Below, piece by piece: positions 1 to 6,152 of a stretch of DNA of 8,554 nucleotides; the stretch's first letter is position 1; each line of letters begins with the position of its first letter. The notes under the pieces are model-generated. The model searched no databases. It saw only the letters and a list, made by a program, of their open reading frames with translations, and had not been told where the DNA came from. A program made the translations under genes and the position numbers. The DNA is taken from the NCBI GenBank assembly GCA_017613225.1, contig JAGAEH010000214.1, forward strand, positions 1 through 8,554. Reading direction: 5' to 3'. The DNA comes from Lachnospiraceae bacterium. Its GTDB lineage: Bacteria > Bacillota > Clostridia > Lachnospirales > Lachnospiraceae.

Positions 1-20
1 GACAGCCCTGTAACCCCCAT

Positions 21-104
21 CATTCTAAGCATTTTTCTATCATCCTAAGCATTTTTCTATCATCCTGAGCATTTTTCTGTCATCCTGAGCGAAGCGAAGG
101 ATCC
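21..104. repeat. 20-bp tandem repeats running into a dispersed palindromic repeat
   Basis: Three head-to-tail 20-base units start at 21, 41 and 61; the middle one is CATCCTAAGCATTTTTCTAT. A fourth, partial unit (81-90) continues into the imperfect palindrome CATCCTGAGCGAAGCGAAGG..ATCC (81-104). The units differ by a few transitions, and similarity to the palindrome falls from right to left. From memory, the palindromic core is a widely dispersed intergenic motif in unrelated bacteria. Its ATCCT/AGGAT arms can form a mismatched stem. It lies 15 bases beyond the stop of the racemase gene, so on the minus strand it could also help end that transcript, but no clean stem plus T-run is visible. Bases 1-20 show nothing recognisable. 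Confidence 0.8.
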
Positions 105-118
105 CTTCACTCCTCTTT

Positions 119-841
119 TTATTCCGAGATCAGCCTCTCGTATCCCGCGGCCAGCTCCGCGCCGCAGGCGGTCACCGACTTCGCCGCCAGGACCTCCATG
201 GCGTCCAGGAAACCGGGGCCGATGTTTCCGATCTTCTTGACCACCGAAAGCTCCGTGCAGCCCAGCACGATCACCTGGGCGCCCTGCCGGAACAGCTCGT
301 CCCGCACGGCAAAGAAGCGGTCCATCTCCGGCGGCAGGTTCGCCTTGACGTTTTGGAAGATCACGTGATGGACCTGTTTCTGCAGCTCCGCATCCGGCGC
401 CGCGGTCCGGATCCCGAATCTCTCCAGCTCCCGCTGGTAGAGGCCGGTCTTCACGGTCCCTTCCGTGGCCATCAGGCCGATGTTCTCCACTCCCGCCTCC
501 CGCAGAACCAGGGCGGTCTCCCGGATCAGGTGCACGAAGGGAAGCTGCAGTTCCGCCTGCAGCCTGTCGTAAAAGGCATGGGCGGTATTGCAGGGCATTG
601 CCAGCACCTCGGCCCCCATGGCCTTCACGTTTCTGCCGCCTTTCAGCAGCCAGGGAAAGGGATCCTCCGTCTTCTCCCCCGTCAAAAAGCCGGTGCGGTC
701 CGGCGTCCGGGGCTCGGAGTCGATCAGCACGTGCAGATGCTCCTGGTCGGAGGCGGCCTTCGTCATCTTCGTGACCAGTTCCAGGAAATAAGCGGTGGCC
801 ATGGGCCCCAGTCCGCCGATCACGCCAAGTGTCTTTCTCAT
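119..841 (-). CDS. Aspartate/glutamate racemase family protein (amino acid racemase)
   Basis: This 240-residue protein has the expected length and layout of the PLP-independent Asp/Glu racemase superfamily, which interconverts L- and D-amino acids in the cytoplasm using two cysteines as acid/base. The N-terminus has the IGGLGPMAT loop (8-16). The two catalytic cysteines are visible in symmetric contexts, MPCNTAH (C84) and GCTEL (C195), so the enzyme should be a racemase rather than a one-cysteine relative. It resembles the aspartate racemase/YgeA branch more than the cell-wall MurI branch, but substrate cannot be read from sequence. The ATG (839-841) lies six bases after the stop of the lipoprotein gene, with a GAGG SD inside that gene's end, so it is probably the last gene of the pgm operon. 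A D-amino acid for the cell envelope is a possible product; this is inference. Confidence 0.88.
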   Translation of the reverse strand: MRKTLGVIGGLGPMATAYFLELVTKMTKAASDQEHLHVLIDSEPRTPDRTGFLTGEKTEDPFPWLLKGGRNVKAMGAEVLAMPCNTAHAFYDRLQAELQLPFVHLIRETALVLREAGVENIGLMATEGTVKTGLYQRELERFGIRTAAPDAELQKQVHHVIFQNVKANLPPEMDRFFAVRDELFRQGAQVIVLGCTELSVVKKIGNIGPGFLDAMEVLAAKSVTACGAELAAGYERLISE

Positions 842-847
842 CGGTCG

Positions 848-1900
848 TCAGTCCTCGTCATAGTAATCGTGGCCTTCGCCGTTGATGTCATAGCCCAGGT
901 CCAGGCTCTCCTCCGGCGTCCGCGGGCTCAGAGACTCGTCAAAGACGTAGTAGTAGCCTTCGCCCCAGGTCTCGGTAAAGTGGGCCAGCTCCGCGTCGGT
1001 CCGCAGGAAGCAGTACCAATACTTGCCGTGATCCGCCGAACGGGGACAGGAGTCGATGTGGTACCACTCGTTCTGATACTTGACCAGGCTCCAGAAGTGC
1101 CTGGTCTCGCCGCCGAGGCGCGTCATGTCCACGGTCTCGTATTTCGCTTCCTCCAGCATCGCCTTCAGCACCGAAAAGTAAGTGAAGCAGTCGCCGGTGC
1201 CTTCTTCCAGGCCCCGGATCGCCTCGTGGACCCAGCTGCTCTTATCGGTCCCGTTCACATATTTCATGTTGTATTTGACGTACCAGAAGATCGCCCAAAG
1301 CTCCTCCGAAGAGGACATCCCGCCCCAGGTGCACTCGTCCAGAGCGTTCCTGGCCAGCTGGTGCATCCGCGCGATCTCCTCCTCCGTGGCTGCGGGATCG
1401 ATCTCCGTCTCCGGCTCCACCACGTAGACCCGGATGATCACCTGGGAAACGTTCCCCGCGGAATCCGTGGCCCGGTAGGTGACGGGATAGACTCCCGCCG
1501 TGTTCAGGTCCACTTCAGAATTGTCGATCTCCAGGGTGGGGAAGGGGTCGTGATCGTCCTCCACCCATACGTCCTTCTTATAGGAGACAGTGCCGCCCAC
1601 CTCCACGGTGATGTCCCTCGTGCCGAAGATGCGCGGCGGCATGTCCAGCTCCGTGGTGGGCTCCTCTGTAACGGGAGCTTCCGTCACCGGCTCTGTCTCC
1701 GGCTCTTCGGAAGGCTCCGTTTCCGTCTCCCCGCTGTTGTCCTCCGTGGTATCCTGTACCGACACCTCCGCGGTGTTCTCAGGATCCGTCACCGATTCCG
1801 TCACTTCCATGCTGCAGGCCGAAAGGGTCATGGATGCCGCCAGTGCCATCGCGGCGAGCCTGAAGCAGAGACCTCTGTTTTTACGCCCGCGCCTCATCAT
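848..1900 (-). CDS. Predicted lipoprotein with Ig-like and transglutaminase-like domains
   Basis: The 350-residue protein starts with a basic, hydrophobic signal peptide ending in a lipobox (LSAC, C29), so it should be a lipid-anchored protein outside the membrane. Residues 31-86 are a low-complexity Thr/Glu/Pro/Ser linker. Residues about 88-162 form an Ig-like beta domain (DUF5011/HYR type, with VDLNTAGVYPVTYRATDSAGN). Residues about 170-320 are a transglutaminase-like cysteine fold. The full triad is present: C238 in GTGDCFTYF, H268 in TRHFW and D283 in YHIDSCPR. Such domains may act as peptidases, hydrolases or cross-linkers, so the reaction is open. A GAGGT SD sits six bases before the ATG at 1898-1900; a second ATG follows directly. 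The start overlaps the upstream paralogue's stop by four bases (ATGA), pointing to translational coupling. The C-terminal tail is acidic (DYYDED). Confidence 0.88.
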   Translation of the reverse strand: MMRRGRKNRGLCFRLAAMALAASMTLSACSMEVTESVTDPENTAEVSVQDTTEDNSGETETEPSEEPETEPVTEAPVTEEPTTELDMPPRIFGTRDITVEVGGTVSYKKDVWVEDDHDPFPTLEIDNSEVDLNTAGVYPVTYRATDSAGNVSQVIIRVYVVEPETEIDPAATEEEIARMHQLARNALDECTWGGMSSSEELWAIFWYVKYNMKYVNGTDKSSWVHEAIRGLEEGTGDCFTYFSVLKAMLEEAKYETVDMTRLGGETRHFWSLVKYQNEWYHIDSCPRSADHGKYWYCFLRTDAELAHFTETWGEGYYYVFDESLSPRTPEESLDLGYDINGEGHDYYDED

Positions 1901-2964
1901 GGATTGACCTCATTGTGGGGCGGCTGATCGTTCATGTCGGTGACGATCTCCGTGGCTCTGGCCGGATAGGCATTGTGATCGAAGATATGGCTGTTTTCGT
2001 GGGCCTCGGAATAGGCGTCCAGCTGCTCGTCCGTCACCAGGAAGAAATAGTCGCCGTCGCCCTCACGGGGGGTGGGATCAAAGTGATACCAGCCATTGCC
2101 CACGTCCACCAGGCACCAGAAATGCATGGAGTGGGACGTGTCGCTCTTGACCACGTCCACCTCGGGGATCCCCGCCTCCTGCAGCAGGGCCTTGGCTGCC
2201 GCGAAGTAGTTGAAGCAGTCGCCCTTGTGGGTATCGAAAGCCTGGATGGCTCCCCTGACCCAGCTGCTCTTGTCGGAAGTGGCGGTATAATCCAGTTCCC
2301 AGTTGACCCAGTGCCAGATCTTCAGCGCCTTCTTCTCCAGGCTCATGTCGTCGGTGACGCCCATCTGCCTTAAGTAGGACTTCGCCAGGTACTTCATGTA
2401 GGAGCGCTCCTCCGCGGTGGCGGGATCGTCATCCTCTGTGCCGGACTGGCTGGCGGGCTGGGTCTGGGTCTCCTGTTCCTTCACGGTGACCGTAGCGGTC
2501 TTCTTTGTCTGATTCCCGGAGGCGTCCGTGGCGGTGTAGGTCACCGTATAGCTGCCGGGGGTGTTCAGATCCACCTGGCTGGCGTCCACATCCAGCCTGG
2601 GGGAGGGGTCGGTATCGTCCGTCACCGTCACGCCCTGCTTATAGGAAATGGTGTCGCCCACCGTGATCTCGCGGTCGGTGACGCCTTCGATGACGGGCGG
2701 CTTAGTGTCTGTCCCGGAGGGAGCGGAGGTGGTGGCCTCCGCGCCCTTCGTGGTTTCCGGTGCTTCTGTACTGAAGATCGGCTCCTTTGTCTCGCCTTCG
2801 TCAGTAGGTGCAAAGAAGATCTTGTAGATCAGAAAGCTGATCAGCACCAGGACGGCAAAGACCACCGCTCCGAAGATGATCCGGTTGCGGATAGCCCGGC
2901 GCCTTCTGGCGGCCCGCTTGTTCTCCGCGATCTTTCTCTGCACGTTGTTTCGTGTCTCTTCCAT
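1897..2964 (-). CDS. Membrane-anchored Ig-like/transglutaminase-like protein
   Basis: The 355-residue protein has a very basic N-terminal cytoplasmic segment (1-28, including KRAARRRRAIRNR), one transmembrane helix (about 29-51), then a Thr/Ser/Pro linker (52-88). An Ig-like domain follows at about 88-163 (VDLNTPGSYTVTYTATDASGN), then a transglutaminase-like domain at about 180-325. The positive-inside pattern puts both domains outside the cell. The Cys-His-Asp triad is intact: C250 in KGDCFNYF, H281 in MHFWCLV and D296 in YHFDPTPR. It is a paralogue of the next gene, with the same domain order but a different anchor. The start ATG (2962-2964) has a GGGAG SD about 14 bases upstream, wider than usual, and the spacer comes from a tandem duplication of the end of the mutase gene. 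The gap after the mutase gene is 30 bases. Enzymatic reaction and target are unknown. Confidence 0.88.
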   Translation of the reverse strand: MEETRNNVQRKIAENKRAARRRRAIRNRIIFGAVVFAVLVLISFLIYKIFFAPTDEGETKEPIFSTEAPETTKGAEATTSAPSGTDTKPPVIEGVTDREITVGDTISYKQGVTVTDDTDPSPRLDVDASQVDLNTPGSYTVTYTATDASGNQTKKTATVTVKEQETQTQPASQSGTEDDDPATAEERSYMKYLAKSYLRQMGVTDDMSLEKKALKIWHWVNWELDYTATSDKSSWVRGAIQAFDTHKGDCFNYFAAAKALLQEAGIPEVDVVKSDTSHSMHFWCLVDVGNGWYHFDPTPREGDGDYFFLVTDEQLDAYSEAHENSHIFDHNAYPARATEIVTDMNDQPPHNEVNP

Positions 2965-3003
2965 AACTGTTGTTTATTCTCCCGAACTGTGTGTTTATTC
3001 TCC
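2965..3003 (-). repeat. Short tandem duplication at the mutase stop / transglutaminase gene SD
   Basis: Two adjacent copies of a 18-19-base sequence lie at 2985-3003 and 2965-2982. Read on the minus strand, both begin GGAGAATAAACA and end ACAGTT; the second lacks two bases... that is, it differs by a single-base indel. The first copy carries the TAA stop of the mutase gene (2995-2997). The second carries the GGGAG used as the SD of the following transglutaminase gene. The SD of the second gene therefore seems to have come from the 3' end of the first. Confidence 0.8.
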
Positions 3004-4737
3004 TGCTTCCTCAACGATCTTCAGCATGGCCTCCGCCAGCGCGGCTTCCTTTTCGGCCGCGTCCGGGAAGGATCCGCCCTTGGCGCCGTCGTAGATCTTG
3101 ATCTTCGGCTCCGTGCCGGAAGGGCGTACCGCGCACCAGAAATCGTCTGCCAGCTTGTAGGTCAGCACATTGGACTTGGGCTGGGTCAGGGCCTTGGTCT
3201 CGCCGGTCACCAGATCCACAGCGGTCTGGGTGGAGAAGTCGGCGATCTCCAGGATCGGCATGCCGTCGATCTCCTTCGGCGGGTTGGCCCGGAGTCCGGC
3301 CATGATGGCCTTGATCTTCGCCTTGCCGTCCAGGCCCTTCAGGGTGATGGAACGGGAGCCTTCCTGATAGTAGCCCATGCGCTCGCACAGGTCGATCATG
3401 GCCTGCCACAGGCTCTTGCCCTGGCTCTTGTAATAGGCGGCCGCTTCGCAGAGGGCCATGCCGGCGACGATGGCGTCCTTGTCGCGGGCGTGGTCGCCGA
3501 TCAGGTAGCCAAAGCTCTCCTCATAGCCGAAGATGAAGGTGCCGGAGTTGTTGTCGTCGAACTCCTTGATCTGGGCGCCGATGTACTTGAAGCCGGTGAG
3601 GGTGGCGTAAAAGTCCACGCCGTAATACTTGGCGATGGACTGGATGAAGCGGCTGGATACCACGGTGGAGATCACGGCGCCGTCCTTAGGCAGCTTGCCC
3701 TGTGCCGCCAGGCGGCCCAGTTCGTAGTCCGCCAGCAGGCAGCCGGTCATGTTGCCGTTGAAGCGGATGTAGCCGTCGTCTCCCTTGGCAAACATGCCGA
3801 TGCGGTCGGAGTCGGGGTCGGTGGCCAGCACGATGTCGGCGTCCACTTCCTTCGCCAGCTTCAGGGCCAGCTCAAAGGCCTTGGGATCCTCCGGGTTCGG
3901 ATAGGATACGGTGGGGAAGTTGCCGTCGGCGGCTTCCTGCTCCTTCACGACGTACACCTGCTCAAAGCCCAGCTCCGCCAGGATGCGGCGCAGGGTCTTG
4001 TTGCCGGCGCCGTTAAGGGGCGTATAGACGATCTTCAGATCCTTGGCTTCCTTCGCGATGGCCTCCGGCTCGCGGATCTGCGCCTTGCAGGCCGCGATGA
4101 AGGCGTCGTCCACTTCCTTGCCGATGGTGATCAGCAGGCCCGCGTCGCGGGCGGCCTGTTCGTCCATCGTCTTGGCGTCGGCGTAGTCCGTGATGGCGTT
4201 GACTTCCGCCATGATGCCCTCGTCGTGGGGCGGCGTCACCTGGGCGCCGTCGGCCCAGTATGCCTTATAGCCGTTGTATTCCGGCGGATTGTGGCTGGCG
4301 GTCACGTTGATGGCGGAGGTGCAGCCCAGATAGCGGATCGCGAAGGACAGTTCCGGGGTGGGGCGCAGCTCGTCAAACAGATAGACCTTGATGCCGTTGG
4401 CAGCCAGGCAGAGGGCAGCTTCCATGGAAAACTCGGGAGACATGCGGCGGCAGTCGTAGGCGATGGCAACGCCCATGTCCTGGGTGCCCTGTTTCAGGAT
4501 GTAGTTGGCCAGGCCCTGGGTCGCCTTCCGCACCACATATTTGTTCATGCGGTTGGTGCCGGCGCCGATGATGCCCCGCAGGCCGGCGGTGCCGAACTCC
4601 AGATCCATGTAAAAACGGTCAAGGATCTCGTCCTTGTTGTCCGCGATGCTCAGCAGTTCTTCATGCGTCTCCGCGTCGAAAAGCGGATTGGCAAGCCACT
4701 GTTCGTAAACTTCTTTTGCCTTTTCGTATGCGTCCAT
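2995..4737 (-). CDS. Phosphoglucomutase/phosphomannomutase (alpha-D-phosphohexomutase family)
   Basis: The enzyme interconverts hexose 1- and 6-phosphates (glucose and/or mannose) in the cytoplasm, feeding nucleotide-sugar and cell-envelope polysaccharide synthesis. At 580 residues it matches the long PgcA-like Bacillota branch. All four family signatures are present: the phosphoserine loop TASHNPP (S148), the metal loop DPDSDR (307-312), the sugar loop GYEESFG (404-410) and the phosphate-binding RPSGTEP (538-544). I chose the ATG at 4735-4737 because a CGGAGG SD lies six bases upstream (4744-4749). The longer frame from a TTG at 4753-4755 would translate that SD. The gene is first in the operon behind a strong promoter, and is followed after 30 bases by the membrane-anchored transglutaminase gene. 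pgcA or pgm is the likely symbol, but the substrate cannot be separated by sequence, so it is left blank. Confidence 0.95.
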   Translation of the reverse strand: MDAYEKAKEVYEQWLANPLFDAETHEELLSIADNKDEILDRFYMDLEFGTAGLRGIIGAGTNRMNKYVVRKATQGLANYILKQGTQDMGVAIAYDCRRMSPEFSMEAALCLAANGIKVYLFDELRPTPELSFAIRYLGCTSAINVTASHNPPEYNGYKAYWADGAQVTPPHDEGIMAEVNAITDYADAKTMDEQAARDAGLLITIGKEVDDAFIAACKAQIREPEAIAKEAKDLKIVYTPLNGAGNKTLRRILAELGFEQVYVVKEQEAADGNFPTVSYPNPEDPKAFELALKLAKEVDADIVLATDPDSDRIGMFAKGDDGYIRFNGNMTGCLLADYELGRLAAQGKLPKDGAVISTVVSSRFIQSIAKYYGVDFYATLTGFKYIGAQIKEFDDNNSGTFIFGYEESFGYLIGDHARDKDAIVAGMALCEAAAYYKSQGKSLWQAMIDLCERMGYYQEGSRSITLKGLDGKAKIKAIMAGLRANPPKEIDGMPILEIADFSTQTAVDLVTGETKALTQPKSNVLTYKLADDFWCAVRPSGTEPKIKIYDGAKGGSFPDAAEKEAALAEAMLKIVEEAGE

Positions 4738-4743
4738 GGTCAT

Positions 4744-4749
4744 CCTCCG
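4744..4749 (-). promoter_or_regulatory. Ribosome binding site setting the mutase start
   Basis: CGGAGG on the minus strand lies six bases before the ATG at 4735-4737 and directly abuts an in-frame ATG at 4741-4743 that is too close to be used. This supports the shorter protein beginning MDAYEKAK. Confidence 0.85.
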
Positions 4750-4784
4750 TTTCAAGAAATCTACTATATATAGTTATCTAAAAA

Positions 4785-4813
4785 ATGATATCATAGAACC
4801 TGTAGGATTTCAA
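4785..4813 (-). promoter_or_regulatory. Sigma-A-type promoter of the mutase-transglutaminase-racemase operon
   Basis: On the minus strand a -35 box TTGAAA (4808-4813) and a -10 box TATCAT (4785-4790) are separated by exactly 17 bases; each matches the consensus at five of six positions. Transcription should start near 4778, giving a leader of about 40 bases. The leader contains the perfect 12-base AT palindrome ACTATATATAGT (4763-4774). The surrounding segment (4738-4852) is AT-rich against a GC-rich background. I saw no strong terminator for the upstream tldE gene there, so some read-through is possible. Confidence 0.75.
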
Positions 4814-4852
4814 CGAAAATGTATCTTTCGATTTCTTCCTTTTGGATTATGA

Positions 4853-6151
4853 TTATTCCTTTTCTATGCCGGTCACGGTCACGTTCTTCAGGCGGGTCAG
4901 GGCCGGGATCTCCATCTCGTCATACTGGCGCAGCGCCTTCGAAGCCATGAAGTCTTTGATAAAGTCGAACATGGAGCCGGACACGGAACCGCCGGTCACG
5001 ACCTTCACCTGATCGCCGTCGTGCAGGTAGCCCAGACGGATCTCGCCGAAAATATCACCCGTCACCTCGTCCACCTGGAAATCGGAGAACTCCACCGCCT
5101 CCAGATAGCGTCCGCTGCGGAGCTCCTCCTCCGTGCGGGTGCCGCCCGTTACGCGGTAGTTGGAGGGGATGAAGCTGTGCTCCAGGCCCATGTACTGGGA
5201 GAACATGCGGTTGCCCAGGATGGCCTTCGGCACAAAGTCCTCCATCACCACCGTGTCGGTGATGGGCGCGCCTTCCTCATCGAAGGCCTTGTTTTCGGAG
5301 GAGTTGGGGAGCTCCTTCAGCGCCGTGACGGTCAGCTTGTCGCCTACAGCATCCGGGGCCACGTTCTCGCCAACGGCCCAGTCCGAATACTGCTGGTAGA
5401 TCAGGTTGGCCAGCAGTCTGTAGGTAAAGAATTCGTAGATGTTCACGGCGTCCGCCGTGGAGAACAGCACGTCGATGCTGCCCAGGGCCGGCGTGGGCTC
5501 CGCCAGCAGGCGGTCCCTGCCGAACCCCATGGCCCGGGTCAGATCCTCCTTTAAGGCGTCCCCGTCGCAGGTGCCGCTGTCGTAGCTGCGGTAGAGCTCG
5601 ATCTCATGGCCGTCCCTGCGGGCGTTGATCACCACCTCCGCGAAGCTCTCGGGGCGGATCTCCGACACGTCGATGCCCGCGGAATTGCGGAAACGGCGGA
5701 GTTTCTCCTCCACGAAGATCTCGTAGCTGTTGATGAATTCCGTCTCCGTCTCGGGCAGTCCCCGAAGGGCCTCGATGAAAGCCTTCGCGATGGAAGGGAT
5801 GTCCGGCCGCTCCATGGGCTGCTCCTGTCCGCCGCGGGACGCGTCGCCCTGCAGCAGCTTGTAGGGCTTGTTCTTTACCAGGCTGGCCCGGTAGGCCAGG
5901 TCCTTTGCCAGGGCCTCCATCTCCTCTTTTTTCATTTCAGCGCTGACCGAAGGCAGGGGAATCGTGGCGGACGCCGTACCCATGGTGCCGTCCTCCGCGG
6001 TGCGGAAGACCTTCACCGTGATATCGTTTACTTCCTTGGCCCGGTGCTGATCCAGCTCATGCTTGATGAAGTAGAATTCCCAGCCTCTGGTGATGGTCTG
6101 GTCCAGTTCCCAGTCCAGTCCTTCCGCATTCAGATACTTGATCAGTTCCAT
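4853..6151 (-). CDS. TldE/PmbA-like metallopeptidase-complex subunit
   Basis: This 432-residue protein lies one base after tldD and belongs to the TldD/PmbA (peptidase U62) family. In the known E. coli pair, TldE (PmbA) is the partner lacking the metal site, and the TldD-TldE heterodimer trims unfolded peptides such as the microcin B17 leader. Here the HExxxH motif of TldD is also absent; the C-terminal half keeps family-like blocks (VEFSDFQVDEVTGDIFGEI at 353-371; the VTGGSVSGSMFDFIKD block at 385-400). It is rather divergent, so orthology is inferred from the family blocks and gene pairing. I chose the ATG at 6149-6151: a GAGG SD lies ten bases upstream, and an upstream extension of this frame (to 6298) would only overlap tldD. 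It is the last gene of the pair; the mutase promoter begins 40 bases beyond its stop. Confidence 0.85.
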   Translation of the reverse strand: MELIKYLNAEGLDWELDQTITRGWEFYFIKHELDQHRAKEVNDITVKVFRTAEDGTMGTASATIPLPSVSAEMKKEEMEALAKDLAYRASLVKNKPYKLLQGDASRGGQEQPMERPDIPSIAKAFIEALRGLPETETEFINSYEIFVEEKLRRFRNSAGIDVSEIRPESFAEVVINARRDGHEIELYRSYDSGTCDGDALKEDLTRAMGFGRDRLLAEPTPALGSIDVLFSTADAVNIYEFFTYRLLANLIYQQYSDWAVGENVAPDAVGDKLTVTALKELPNSSENKAFDEEGAPITDTVVMEDFVPKAILGNRMFSQYMGLEHSFIPSNYRVTGGTRTEEELRSGRYLEAVEFSDFQVDEVTGDIFGEIRLGYLHDGDQVKVVTGGSVSGSMFDFIKDFMASKALRQYDEMEIPALTRLKNVTVTGIEKE

Positions 6152-6152
6152 G

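Noticed and set aside
353..1927. 524-codon plus-strand open frame opposite the racemase and lipoprotein genes
   Set aside because: It spans two genes with clear signatures on the other strand, starts inside one of them, and shows no domain or signal.
2989..4773. 594-codon plus-strand open frame covering the whole mutase gene
   Set aside because: It mirrors the mutase gene, whose catalytic motifs are intact; the antisense protein is low-complexity (Gly/Val/Leu/His-rich) and has no SD. This is a codon-bias shadow in GC-rich DNA.
4814..4852. Possible terminator after tldE (CGAAA...TTTCG stem)
   Set aside because: The stem is only five pairs, AT-weak, and not followed by a T-run on the minus strand.
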